Assembly (NCBI RefSeq): GCF_000720475.1
Contig: NZ_JOAP01000001.1
Span: 382,988-446,987 of the forward strand
Origin: Streptomyces aureocirculatus
Lineage (GTDB): Bacteria; Actinomycetota; Actinomycetes; Streptomycetales; Streptomycetaceae
Length of the DNA stretch: 64,000 bases
Direction: 5' to 3'
Position numbers and translations under genes: made by a program. The notes below the pieces were generated by a model, which worked only from the letters and a program-made list of their open reading frames with translations, was not told the DNA's origin and searched no databases. This document shows, in pieces, positions 1-8,530 of this stretch (position 1 is its first letter; each line of letters opens with the position of its first letter).

Positions 1-843
1 CACGTCCAGGCAGCCACGGCTGCCGCAGTAGCAGGGGCGGCCCTCCGGACGCACGGTGAGGTGACCGACTTCGAGGGCGAGCCCCGAACTGCCCGTGTGC
101 AGCTTGCCGTCGAGGACGAGGGCACCGCCGACCCCGCGGTGCCCGGTCGCCACGCACAGCAGGTCCCGTGCCCCGCGGCCCGCGCCGTGCCGGTGCTCGG
201 CGAGCGCCGCGAGGTTCACGTCGTTGCCCGTGAACGTGGGGCCCTCGATGCCCGCGTCCCGTACGCAGTCGGCGAAGATCTCCCGGACCTGCGCGCCCGC
301 GGGCCAGGCAAGGTGCAGCGGATTGAGGGCGGTGCCCTCGGGCTCGGCGACGGCCGAAGGCACCGCGAGCCCGGCCCCCACACAGCGTCTTCCCGTCTCC
401 CGCAGGAGCTGCGCGCCCGCCTCGATGACCGAGCCGAGCACCTGCGCCGGGTCGGCGTCGATGGTCTCGCAGCCGGGCGCGGTGGCGACGATGTGACCGC
501 CGAGCCCGACGAGTGCCGCCCGGAAACCGTCGGCGTGCACCTGCGCCGCCAGGGCCACGGGGCCCGCCTCGGCGACCGCGAGCCGGTGCGAGGGCCGGCC
601 CTGCGAACCGGCGGCAGCGCTCGGCTTGGCGTCGATGCGGATCAGGCCGAGCGCCTCGAGCTCCGCCGCGACGGCACCGGCCGTGGCACGGGTGACGCCG
701 AGTTCGGCGGTGAGGACGGCTCGGGTGGGGGCGCGCCCGGTGTGGACGAGTTCGAGGGCGGGGCCGAGCGCGGTGCGCCCGCGTTCGAGTCGCGTACGCG
801 TCGACAGATGTGCCTCACCCCGGGTGGCAGCCTTCCCGTTCAT
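1..843 (-). CDS. ROK-family transcriptional regulator, 3' end outside window
   Basis: The minus strand is open from an ATG at 843 to the left edge (281 codons, no stop), so the C-terminus is missing. The N-terminus reads as a winged helix-turn-helix (around residues 20-65, including AVLTAELGVTRATAG), followed by a sugar-kinase-like ROK domain. Near the window edge is the Cys cluster CYCGSRGC, the zinc-binding signature typical of ROK repressors and kinases. Regulators of this family usually control sugar uptake or catabolism genes; the divergent neighbour is an MFS permease, which is a plausible target by inference only. No effector can be assigned. Confidence 0.85.
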   Translation of the reverse strand, partial: MNGKAATRGEAHLSTRTRLERGRTALGPALELVHTGRAPTRAVLTAELGVTRATAGAVAAELEALGLIRIDAKPSAAAGSQGRPSHRLAVAEAGPVALAAQVHADGFRAALVGLGGHIVATAPGCETIDADPAQVLGSVIEAGAQLLRETGRRCVGAGLAVPSAVAEPEGTALNPLHLAWPAGAQVREIFADCVRDAGIEGPTFTGNDVNLAALAEHRHGAGRGARDLLCVATGHRGVGGALVLDGKLHTGSSGLALEVGHLTVRPEGRPCYCGSRGCLDV

Positions 844-1067
844 GAGGGCGAGTCTCCCATGATCCGTACGCCGCCTCGCCGTTCAGCCGTCATCCCGGCT
901 TCCCCGTATCGACGCCCGCGGGCGCTCGGCGCGCCCGGTGCACCTCGCACGCCCCGCGCACTTTGCGCGTTCCTCGCACCCCGCCCACCCCGCACACCCC
1001 GTCCACCCCGCGTGCTCCGCGAGCAATCCGTCTTGTCCACGACCCGGTTCCCCTCTACGCTGACTTT

Positions 1068-2399
1068 GTGCCGCTACTAAACAAAACCACGTCCGGGGCG
1101 CGTGGAGCCACTTCCCCCGCATTGACCCGGCTCCGTGCCGCCCTCACCCTCTTCTTCGCCCTCGACGGCTTCATCTTCGCCGGGTGGGTGGTGCGGATCC
1201 CGGCCATCAAGGAGCAGACCGGGGCGTCGGCGAGCACGCTCGGGCTCGCCCTGCTCGGCGTCTCGGCCGGTGCCGTGATCACGATGACGCTGACCGGGCG
1301 GCTGTGCTCCCGCTTCGGGAGCCGGCAGGTGACGGTGGTCTGCGGCGTTCTGATGCCCCTGAGCGTGGCGCTGCCGCCCCTGACGCACTCGGCGCCGGCG
1401 CTCGGCCTGGTGCTGCTGTTCTTCGGTGCCGCGTACGGCGGGATCAATGTGGCGATGAACAGCGCCGCCGTCGATCTGGTGCGCGCGCTGCGGCGCCCCG
1501 TGATGCCCAGTTTCCACGCCGCGTTCAGCCTCGGCGGCATGCTCGGCGCCGGTCTCGGCGGCCTGGTCGCGGGGCATCTGTCCCCGACCCGGCACCTGCT
1601 CGCGCTCACCGTGATCGGCCTGCTGCTCACGGCGGCCACGGCTCCCACACTGCTGCGGTACGAGGTGCCGCCGGTGCCGGGCGCCCACGACGCGGCAGGC
1701 TCCGGCGACTCTGGGGCCTCCGGTGGCTCCGGTGGCTCCGGTGGCTCCGGTGGCTCCGCCGAGTCGGCCCGGCACGACGCACCCGGCCGCGCCGCGCGCC
1801 GTACCCGGGGGCTCGTCCTGGTCTTCGGCCTGATCGCGCTGTGCACGGCGTACGGCGAGGGGGCGCTCGCCGACTGGGGCGCGCTGCACCTGGAACAGGA
1901 CCTGGACGCCCATCCCGGGATCGCGGCCGCCGGCTACTCGTGCTTCGCGTTCGCCATGACGATCGGACGCCTCTCCGGCACGACGCTCCTCGAACGTCTC
2001 GGCCGTACCCGCACCGTCGTCGGCGGCGGGCTGCTCGCGACGGCTGGGATGCTCCTGGGCGCGCTGGCCCCTTCGGTCGGCGTGGCGCTCGCCGGTTTCG
2101 CCGTCACGGGCCTCGGGCTCGCGAACATCTTCCCCGTGGCGGTCGAGCGGGCCGGGGCGCTCGCGGGCCCCAGCGGCGTGGCCACCGCCTCCACCCTCGG
2201 CTACGGCGGCATGCTGCTCGGGCCGCCCGCGATCGGGTTCATGGCGGACTGGTTCTCGCTGCCGGTGGCGCTGACGAGCGTGGCCGTGCTCGCCGCGGTG
2301 GCGGCGTGCATCGGCGCGGCGACGGGTCGTACTCCGACGCCGGGCGACCGGACCGCCGAGCCGAGCGCCCGGCGGCCGGAGCGCACGCCCGTACGCTGA
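1068..2399 (+). CDS. MFS transporter (sugar/drug-type permease)
   Basis: A 443-residue integral membrane protein with about twelve hydrophobic segments in the two six-helix halves expected of the major facilitator superfamily. TM1 begins LTLFFALDGFIFAGWVVRIP. The central cytoplasmic loop (about residues 210-240) is a Gly/Ser-rich linker encoded by a GGTGGCTCC tandem repeat at about 1721-1760. I chose the GTG at 1068 because a promoter-like pair, TTGTCC (1033) and TACGCT (1056) with 17-bp spacing, places the transcription start next to it, so translation may be leaderless. Divergent from the ROK regulator. Substrate unknown. Confidence 0.85.
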   Translation: MPLLNKTTSGARGATSPALTRLRAALTLFFALDGFIFAGWVVRIPAIKEQTGASASTLGLALLGVSAGAVITMTLTGRLCSRFGSRQVTVVCGVLMPLSVALPPLTHSAPALGLVLLFFGAAYGGINVAMNSAAVDLVRALRRPVMPSFHAAFSLGGMLGAGLGGLVAGHLSPTRHLLALTVIGLLLTAATAPTLLRYEVPPVPGAHDAAGSGDSGASGGSGGSGGSGGSAESARHDAPGRAARRTRGLVLVFGLIALCTAYGEGALADWGALHLEQDLDAHPGIAAAGYSCFAFAMTIGRLSGTTLLERLGRTRTVVGGGLLATAGMLLGALAPSVGVALAGFAVTGLGLANIFPVAVERAGALAGPSGVATASTLGYGGMLLGPPAIGFMADWFSLPVALTSVAVLAAVAACIGAATGRTPTPGDRTAEPSARRPERTPVR

Positions 2400-2538
2400 A
2401 CCGCGGACGCCGCCCGCACACTGAACTGCGGACGCCGCCCGTACGCGGCGTCGCGCAGGTCCGTGCGGGCGCCCGCGGGTCCCCGTACGCGGGAAATCTC
2501 CCGCGCCCCGCGACCGTACGGTGTTGCACAATCCCCCC

Positions 2539-3267
2539 ATGAAGACTGCCGAGCACATCGAAGTCCTTGACCGCGAGGGGACGTTGCTGGCGAGCGCCGC
2601 GCAGGACGCGGGGCTCGACGCGGCCGTCCCCACCTGTCCCGACTGGCGCGTTCGCGATCTGCTGCGGCACACCGGCGCGGTGCACCGCTGGGCGGCGGGG
2701 TTCGTCACGGGCGGCCACACCGCGCCCCGTCCCATCCGGGAGGCGCCGGACCTGGACGGCACCGCGCTCCTCGACTGGTTCCGCGAGGGGCACGCCGGTG
2801 TGGTCGCCGCCCTGCGCGAGGCACCGGACGACCTGGAGTGCTGGTCGTTCCTGCCCGCTCCGTCACCGCTCGCCTTCTGGGCACGCCGTCAGGCCAACGA
2901 GACGGCGGTCCACCGCTACGACGCCGAGTCCGCGCGCGGCGGGGCCCGCACGCCGGTGGGTACGGAGTTCGCGGCGGACGGGATCGACGAACTGCTGCGC
3001 GGGTTCCACGGGCGCGCCAAGAGCCGCATGCGGACGGATACGCCGCGGGTGCTGCGGGTACGGACCACGGACGCGGGGGCCGTCTGGACGGTGCGTCTCT
3101 CCGCGGACATTCCCGTCACCGAGTCCGGCGGGACCGCGCCCGCCGACTGCGAGATCGCGGGACCGGCCGGGCAGCTCTATCTGGCCCTGTGGAACAGGGA
3201 GCCGTTCACACAGGTCACGGGGGACGCGGAGCTGGCCAAGCGGTGGCGTGAGCGGGCGGGGGTCTGA
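2539..3267 (+). CDS. Maleylpyruvate isomerase family (MDMPI, mycothiol-dependent-type) protein
   Basis: A 242-residue protein. Its N-terminal four-helix DinB/MDMPI-type domain includes VPTCPDWRVRDLLRHTG, with the His and surrounding residues that usually contribute metal binding, and a later HRYDAE segment supplies further candidate ligands. A C-terminal SCP2-like domain follows (about residues 150-240). Members of this family are often annotated as mycothiol-dependent maleylpyruvate isomerases, but most actinobacterial paralogues have no established substrate. The start is the ATG at 2539, about 140 bp after the MFS gene. Confidence 0.8.
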   Translation: MKTAEHIEVLDREGTLLASAAQDAGLDAAVPTCPDWRVRDLLRHTGAVHRWAAGFVTGGHTAPRPIREAPDLDGTALLDWFREGHAGVVAALREAPDDLECWSFLPAPSPLAFWARRQANETAVHRYDAESARGGARTPVGTEFAADGIDELLRGFHGRAKSRMRTDTPRVLRVRTTDAGAVWTVRLSADIPVTESGGTAPADCEIAGPAGQLYLALWNREPFTQVTGDAELAKRWRERAGV

Positions 3268-3284
3268 GCCGTCGGTAGCCGAGG

Positions 3285-3315
3285 ACGGGGCAGGTGCCCT
3301 CGCGCCCTGCCCCGT
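3285..3315. terminator. Inverted-repeat terminator between convergent genes
   Basis: ACGGGGCAGG and CCTGCCCCGT form a perfect 10-bp stem with a short loop between the convergent MDMPI and MarR genes. It probably serves as a bidirectional terminator; there is no strong T-run. Confidence 0.6.
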
Positions 3316-3327
3316 GGGCCCCGCCGC

Positions 3328-3777
3328 CTAGGCCTCGGTCACCGCCGCCTGGACCTGGGCCACCGCGCCCGGCAGCATCCGCGCGAGGACGGCCCGCTGC
3401 ACGGGCCGCACCTCGGCGTGCACCTTGCTGCCCTTGTCGGTGAGGCAGACCCGCACGCCGCGGCGGTCCTCGTTGCACATCCCGCGCTCGACCAGGCCGT
3501 CCTTCTCCAGACGGCCGATGAGGCGGGACAGCGCGCTCTGGCTCAAGTGCACCTGGCAGGCGATGTCCTGGACGCGGAAGGCGTCGGTGCCGTCCTCGGC
3601 GAGTCCCGTGGCGAGCACGTCGAGGACCTCGAAGTCGCTCGCGCCCAGACCGTGCGGATGCAGCTCACGGTCCAGCTCGCACTGGGTGCTCGCGTGCACC
3701 GCGAGGATGTCCCGCCACTGGTTCACGAGCGCCTGCTCGGCGTCAGTCTCCGCCGGCCCGGCCTTGGTCACCGCCAT
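3328..3777 (-). CDS. MarR-family transcriptional regulator
   Basis: A 149-residue winged-helix protein. The recognition region QDIACQVHLSQSALSRLIGR and the wing with the DRRGVRVCLT motif are typical of MarR proteins. It is transcribed away from the adjacent DHA2 efflux gene across an 86-bp intergenic region that contains a near-perfect palindrome. By family analogy it is likely a ligand-relieved repressor of itself and the pump; the ligand is unknown. The ATG at 3777 was preferred because the upstream in-frame ATG at 3837 lies beyond the palindrome. Confidence 0.9.
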   Translation of the reverse strand: MAVTKAGPAETDAEQALVNQWRDILAVHASTQCELDRELHPHGLGASDFEVLDVLATGLAEDGTDAFRVQDIACQVHLSQSALSRLIGRLEKDGLVERGMCNEDRRGVRVCLTDKGSKVHAEVRPVQRAVLARMLPGAVAQVQAAVTEA

Positions 3778-3816
3778 GTACGCACGGTAGCAAAGTTCAC
3801 CGTTTATTGCACATGA

Positions 3817-3838
3817 ATTAAATGCACTTGCATTCAAT
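3817..3838. promoter_or_regulatory. Putative MarR operator palindrome
   Basis: ATTAAATGCA and TGCATTCAAT flank a 2-bp centre and are inverted repeats with a single mismatch. A further TGCA half-site follows at about 3838-3841. AT-rich DNA of this kind is unusual in this GC-rich stretch, and it lies between the divergent MarR and efflux genes, where a MarR dimer would be expected to bind. Confidence 0.65.
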
Positions 3839-3863
3839 GCACGCGCATGGAACTCTGCTCCGC

Positions 3864-5396
3864 ATGACTTCTCCGCTCCCTCCTGCCTCCACGTCCCCGG
3901 AGCGCTGGACCCCGCGCCTGTGGGGGACGCTGCTCGTGCTGTGCGCAGCGATGTTCCTGGACGCGCTCGACGTGTCGATGGTCGGTGTGGCCCTGCCCTC
4001 CATCGGCTCCGAGCTCGACCTGTCCACCTCGTCCCTGCAATGGGTCGTCAGCGGCTACATCCTGGGTTACGGCGGTCTGCTGCTGCTCGGCGGCAGGGCG
4101 GCCGACCTGCTCGGGCGCCGCGAGGTGTTCCTGATCGCCCTCGGCGTCTTCGCCCTGACCTCGCTGTTCGGCGGGCTCGTCGACTCCGGTCCGCTGCTGA
4201 TCGCCAGCCGTTTCGTGAAGGGCCTCAGCGCCGCCTTCACCGCGCCCGCGGGCCTGTCCATCATCACGACCACGTTCGCCGAGGGCCCGGTCCGCAACCG
4301 CGCCCTGTCCATCTACACCACGTGCGCCGCCGCCGGGTTCTCCCTCGGTCTCGTCCTGTCCGGCGTACTGACCGAGGTGAGCTGGCGCCTCACCATGCTG
4401 CTGCCCGCGCCGATCGCCGTGCTCGCCCTGCTCGCCGGGCTCAAGCTCATTCCGCGTTCCCCGCGCGAGGAGAAGCGCGGCGGCTACGACGTGCCGGGCG
4501 CCGTCACCGGCACGGCCTCGATGCTGCTGCTCGTCTTCACCGTCGTACAGGCCCCCGAGGTCGGCTGGGCCTCCGCCCGCACGCTGCTGTCCTTCCTCGC
4601 GGTGGCCGTGCTGCTCACCGTGTTCGTCCGCATCGAACTGCGCACCGCGAGTCCGCTGATCCGCCTCGGTGTGCTGCGCTCGGGACCGCAGGTCCGGGCC
4701 CAGCTCGGCGCGGTGACGTTCTTCGGCGGCTATGTGTCGTTCCAGTTCATCGCCACGCAGTACCTCCAGTCGCTGCTGGGCTGGTCGGCCCTGGAGACGG
4801 CCCTCGCCTTCCTGCCCGCCGGTGTGATCGTGGCCCTGTCCGCCACCAAGATCGCCGGTGTCATCGACCGGTTCGGCACCACCCGTGTGATCGTGACGGG
4901 CTTCACGCTGCTCGTGGCGTCGTACGCGCTGTTCCTGCGCATCGACCTCTCGCCCTCGTACGCCGCCGTCATCCTGCCGTCGATGATCCTGCTCGGCCTC
5001 GCCTGCGCCCTGGTGTTCCCCTCGCTCAACATCCAGGCCACCAACGGCGTGGAAGATCACGAGCAGGGCATGGTCTCCGGCCTGCTCAACACCTCCATCC
5101 AGGTGGGCGGCGCGGTGATCCTCGCGATCACCACGGCGGTCATCACGGCGTCCGACCACGGCTCCGCCGAGGGCACCGCGTCCCCGCAGGCCGTCCTCGA
5201 CAGCTACCGTCCCGGTCTGGTCCTGGTCACCGCGTTCGCGCTCGCGGGTCTGCTCATCAACCTCACCGGGCTGCGGGCACGGCGCAGGCAGCAGCCCGTC
5301 GCCGTGGGCAGGTCGACGGTCGTGGCCAAGTCGCCGCTCGCCGCCGACGCGCCGCGCGCCGCCCGCGAGGACGAGCGGGTGACCGTGGGCGACTGA
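3864..5396 (+). CDS. DHA2-family (EmrB/QacA-type) MFS efflux transporter
   Basis: A 510-residue protein with about fourteen hydrophobic helices, the usual size for DHA2 proton-coupled drug exporters. TM1 contains LDALDVSMVGVALPSIG, the family motif D1, and the loop 2-3 motif GGRAADLLGRR is present. Divergent from the MarR gene and probably repressed by it. ATG 3864 was chosen over the in-frame ATG at 3822, which would read through the operator. Substrate cannot be inferred from sequence. Confidence 0.9.
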   Translation: MTSPLPPASTSPERWTPRLWGTLLVLCAAMFLDALDVSMVGVALPSIGSELDLSTSSLQWVVSGYILGYGGLLLLGGRAADLLGRREVFLIALGVFALTSLFGGLVDSGPLLIASRFVKGLSAAFTAPAGLSIITTTFAEGPVRNRALSIYTTCAAAGFSLGLVLSGVLTEVSWRLTMLLPAPIAVLALLAGLKLIPRSPREEKRGGYDVPGAVTGTASMLLLVFTVVQAPEVGWASARTLLSFLAVAVLLTVFVRIELRTASPLIRLGVLRSGPQVRAQLGAVTFFGGYVSFQFIATQYLQSLLGWSALETALAFLPAGVIVALSATKIAGVIDRFGTTRVIVTGFTLLVASYALFLRIDLSPSYAAVILPSMILLGLACALVFPSLNIQATNGVEDHEQGMVSGLLNTSIQVGGAVILAITTAVITASDHGSAEGTASPQAVLDSYRPGLVLVTAFALAGLLINLTGLRARRRQQPVAVGRSTVVAKSPLAADAPRAAREDERVTVGD

Positions 5397-5418
5397 CCGA
5401 CCTTGTTTCCGAGTGCCG

Positions 5419-5451
5419 GACGCCCGGCGGGTTCCTTGCCCGCCGGGCGTC
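5419..5451 (+). terminator. Intrinsic terminator after DHA2 transporter
   Basis: GACGCCCGGCGGG pairs perfectly with CCCGCCGGGCGTC across a 7-base loop, followed by CTGCTGTTT. The stem is 13 bp and very GC-rich, as usual for Streptomyces terminators. Confidence 0.8.
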
Positions 5452-5497
5452 CTGCTGTTTCACTCGCTGTACGGGAACGACCTCCGGGGGGGAAACC

Positions 5498-5884
5498 ATG
5501 GCGCGGGGTACGGGACGCGCACGTCGCAGCCAGGCCGAGCGGGACGCCGTCACGATCGAGATCGGGTACGCGCTCGTGAGCGCGACGGTGGTGGCGCTCG
5601 CCGTGATCGGCGTGGTCGTGGCAGGCCCCGCGCTGGCGTTCGGCCTGTCGGACGCGGCGGAGCGCATCCTCCTCGGCGTGGGCGTCACCCTGGCCGTGAC
5701 GGCGTTCGTCGTACGGCTCGTGACGGTGCTGTGGCGGTTCACGACGCGTGAGCGCGCGCGGCGGGCGGCGCTCGACGGCGGCGCGCCGTACGGGGGCATG
5801 GACATCACCACGTACCTGGAGAACCGCGGGGACGGCGGACCGGGTCAGCCGAGCCAGCCGGGCCGGACGAGGCCCGACTCGTAG
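5498..5884 (+). CDS. Small two-TM membrane protein (DUF6332-like)
   Basis: A 128-residue protein with a basic N-terminus and two hydrophobic segments (about residues 24-48 and 56-78), then a hydrophilic tail. The pattern resembles a Streptomyces family I recall as DUF6332; no function is known. It starts at ATG 5498 behind a GGGGGG-rich ribosome-binding region. Its 3' end overlaps the convergent response-regulator gene by 40 bp. Confidence 0.7.
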   Translation: MARGTGRARRSQAERDAVTIEIGYALVSATVVALAVIGVVVAGPALAFGLSDAAERILLGVGVTLAVTAFVVRLVTVLWRFTTRERARRAALDGGAPYGGMDITTYLENRGDGGPGQPSQPGRTRPDS

Positions 5885-6510
5885 GCGAGCACGACCAACT
5901 GGGCCCGGTCCCTGGCGTTCAGCTTCACCATGGTGCGGCTCACATGGGTCTTCGCGGTGAGCGGGCTGACGACGAGGCGGCGGGCGATCTCCTCGTTGGA
6001 GAGGCCGATGCCTACGAGCGCCATCACCTCCCGCTCGCGTTCGGTGAGCTCGCTCAGCGTCCCGGCGGCCGTGGGCTCCTTGGAGCGCGCGGCGAACTCC
6101 CCGATGAGACGGCGCGTCACCCCCGGCGACAGCAGCGCGTCCCCGGCGACCACCGCCCGTACCGCGCGCAGCAGCTCCTCGGGTTCGGTGTCCTTCACCA
6201 GGAAGCCCGAGGCGCCGGAGCGGATGGCCTCGAAGACGTACTCGTCGAGCTCGAAGGTGGTGAGCATGACCACCTTCACCCCGTCGAGGTCCGCCTCGCC
6301 GGTGATGCGGCGGGTGGCCGCCAGGCCGTCGAGCACCGGCATGCGGATGTCCATCAGGACGACGTCGGGGCGCAGTTGGCGCACCAGGCGCACGGCCTCC
6401 TCGCCGTCCGGCGCCTCGCCCGCGACCTCGATGTCGGCCTGCGCGTCGAGCAGCGCCTTGAACCCGGCGCGGACCAACGACTGGTCGTCGGCGAGCAGTA
6501 CGCGGATCAC
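5845..6510 (-). CDS. NarL/LuxR-family two-component response regulator
   Basis: A 221-residue protein. The N-terminal receiver domain has the acidic pocket at D8/D9, the phospho-acceptor D54 in VVLMDIRMP, and the conserved Lys in GFLVKDTEP. The C-terminal LuxR-type helix-turn-helix contains LTEREREVMALVGIGLSNEE. GTG at 6510 overlaps the end of the kinase gene by 4 bp, so the pair is translationally coupled. The target genes are not evident. Confidence 0.92.
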   Translation of the reverse strand: MIRVLLADDQSLVRAGFKALLDAQADIEVAGEAPDGEEAVRLVRQLRPDVVLMDIRMPVLDGLAATRRITGEADLDGVKVVMLTTFELDEYVFEAIRSGASGFLVKDTEPEELLRAVRAVVAGDALLSPGVTRRLIGEFAARSKEPTAAGTLSELTEREREVMALVGIGLSNEEIARRLVVSPLTAKTHVSRTMVKLNARDRAQLVVLAYESGLVRPGWLG

Positions 6511-8414
6511 TGGTCCTCCTGGGGAGCCGTGGGGCCGGTGCGGGTGGGCAGGACCGCGGTGACCCGGAAACCGCCGTCCGGGCGCGGGCCGGCCTCGATG
6601 GTGCCGTTCAGGGCGGCGGCCCGCTCCCGCATCCCGGCGAGACCGTTGCCGCTTCCGCCAACCCGGGCGCCGGTGGCGGGCCCTTCGTCGTCGATCCGCA
6701 GGGTCACCGCGTCGAGGGCATGGTGCACCGTCACGCGGGCGGTGCGCGAGCCCGAGTGGCGCACGACGTTCGTCAGGGCCTCCTGGACGATGCGGAACGC
6801 GGCCAGGTCGGCGCCGGGCGGCAGGGCTTCGCCGCGGCCCTCCGTGGTGACGGTGACCGTCAGGCCGGCGCTCCTTGCCTGCTCGACGAGTTCGGGGACG
6901 CGGTCGAGGCCGGGGGCGGGGGCGCGAGGTGCGGCGCCCGGGGCGCGCAGGGTGTCGAGAACCTGGCGGACCTCGCCGAGCGCCTCCTTGCTCGCGGCCT
7001 TGATGGTGGTCAGGGCCGTGCGGGCCTGCTCGGGGTCGGCGTCGAGCAGGGCGAGGCCGACGCCCGCCTGGACGTTGATGACGGAGATGCTGTGGGCGAG
7101 CACGTCGTGCAGCTCCCGCGCGATGCGCAGGCGTTCCTCGTCGGCCCGGCGCCGGGCGGCCAGCTCGCGTTCCTCGCGCTGCTTGATCCACTGCTCGCGG
7201 CGGGTGCGGGCCAGTTCGGAGACGGCGACGATGGCCACGACCCAGACCGCCACGGCGATCTCCTGCGCCCAGGGCTCGGCCTCGTCACCCGCGGGCGGCA
7301 GCTCCCGGTACAGCCAGTGCGCGATCAGGACGTGCCCGGCCCAGAGCGCCCCGAGGGCACCCCACGCCGCCTTGCGGTGACCGGCGACGACGGCCGCGAA
7401 GCAGGCCACGGCGACGGTGACGAAGACCGGGCCGTACGGGTATCCGGCGCCGAGGTACACCAGGGCCGTCCCGGCGGCGAAGTACGCCACCGGCACCGGG
7501 TGCCGGTGGCGCAGCAGGAGCGCGGCCGTGCCCGCGAGGAGCAGGGCGCGCGCGTAACCGTCGACCGGTACCTTGTCGGGCTGGCCGTGCGCGGCGAACG
7601 TGGTGCCGACCTGTACGAAGAGGGTGAGCAGCACGGTGGTCGGCCACGGCAGGCGCCGCGGCCCCGCACCCCCGAGCCGCCACCACGGCGGGCCGTCCCG
7701 CCACCAGGGCGGCCCCATGGGCCGCCCCGGCGGGCTCGGTCGCCGCGACCTCTTTGGGCCCTGTTGCCGCGACCCCGACGGGCTCGGTCGCCGCAACCCC
7801 GGCTGGTCCTGCCGCCGTGACGCCAGCGGGTCCGGTCGCCACCGCTGCGGCAGACCTGGTCGCCCCCGCTGCGACGGGTCCGGTCGCAGCGGGGGCGGGT
7901 CCGGCAGCGACCCCCGCCGCGGGCCCTGCCCCCACCGCCGCTGCACGCCCAGCCACCACCCCGGCCCGTGCCCCCGCCACGGCGGCCCCGCACCAGGCCC
8001 AGGCGCTTCCGCAGGGCTCGACGGCGGCTTCGCCGAACACGACGGCGACGGGTCCGGCAGCGCCCCCCGCCGCGGACCCTGCCTCCACCGCCGCTGCACG
8101 CCCTGCCACCACCCCGGCCCGTCCCCCCGCCACGACGGCCCCGCGCCAGGCCCAGGCGCTTCCGCAGGGCTCGACGGCGGCTCCGCCGAACACGACGGCG
8201 ACGGGTCCGGCAGCGCCCCCCGCCGCGGACCCTGCCTCCACCGCCGCTGCGCCCCCTGCCACCACCCCGGCCCGTCCCCCCGCCACGACGGCCCCGCACC
8301 AGGCCCAGGCGCTTCCGCAGGGCTCGACGGCGGCTCCGCGGAACGCGACGGCGGCGGCCCGTCCCCGTCCCGGGGCGGACCGCCGTCGGCCTTGCGTCCA
8401 CGCTGCTCTTCCAT
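6507..8414 (-). CDS. Sensor histidine kinase (HisKA_3 type) with repeat-rich N-terminus
   Basis: A 635-residue kinase, partner of the adjacent NarL regulator. The C-terminal half has hydrophobic segments (about residues 270-400), a HisKA_3 dimerisation motif with phospho-acceptor His in ARELHDVLAHSIS (about residue 434), and a HATPase domain (IVQEALTNVVRHSG and a later GNGLAGMRERA). The first ~260 residues are an unusual Pro/Gly/Trp/Arg-rich region built of 51-residue repeats containing GPGWWQG. That extension makes the protein about 200 residues longer than typical relatives. ATG 8414 was selected as the first in-frame start before the repeats. Confidence 0.88.
   Translation of the reverse strand: MEEQRGRKADGGPPRDGDGPPPSRSAEPPSSPAEAPGPGAGPSWRGDGPGWWQGAQRRWRQGPRRGALPDPSPSCSAEPPSSPAEAPGPGAGPSWRGDGPGWWQGVQRRWRQGPRRGALPDPSPSCSAKPPSSPAEAPGPGAGPPWRGHGPGWWLGVQRRWGQGPRRGSLPDPPPLRPDPSQRGRPGLPQRWRPDPLASRRQDQPGLRRPSPSGSRQQGPKRSRRPSPPGRPMGPPWWRDGPPWWRLGGAGPRRLPWPTTVLLTLFVQVGTTFAAHGQPDKVPVDGYARALLLAGTAALLLRHRHPVPVAYFAAGTALVYLGAGYPYGPVFVTVAVACFAAVVAGHRKAAWGALGALWAGHVLIAHWLYRELPPAGDEAEPWAQEIAVAVWVVAIVAVSELARTRREQWIKQREERELAARRRADEERLRIARELHDVLAHSISVINVQAGVGLALLDADPEQARTALTTIKAASKEALGEVRQVLDTLRAPGAAPRAPAPGLDRVPELVEQARSAGLTVTVTTEGRGEALPPGADLAAFRIVQEALTNVVRHSGSRTARVTVHHALDAVTLRIDDEGPATGARVGGSGNGLAGMRERAAALNGTIEAGPRPDGGFRVTAVLPTRTGPTAPQEDQ
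7898..8356. repeat. 153-bp tandem repeat, three copies
   Basis: Copies begin near 7898, 8051 and 8204 at GGTCCGGCAGCG and recur every 153 bp. The period is a multiple of three (51 codons), so copy-number change would keep the kinase reading frame. The second and third copies are nearly identical; the first is more divergent, with partial degenerate units further left. Confidence 0.85.
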
Positions 8415-8530
8415 GGCAGTCACGCTAGACCGCGGGCCCGCTGCCGGGCGTCCGCCGGGCGCGGTGATCAGGCGTACTCCCGGTGGAGTACGAAGGCCGC
8501 ACGGAGCACCCCGCCCCGGAGGGGAAGGAG

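Noticed and set aside
3834..5159. 441-codon minus-strand frame opposite the DHA2 transporter
   Set aside because: Composition is His/Gln/Gly/Arg-rich and non-protein-like; the plus strand encodes an obvious transporter.
7898..8356. Repeats considered as a CRISPR array
   Set aside because: Units are contiguous 153-bp coding repeats with no unique spacers between short repeats.
7325..8401. Alternative Arg/Gly-rich frames within the kinase repeat region
   Set aside because: All frames are open because of the GC-rich 153-bp repeat; only the kinase frame connects to recognisable domains.
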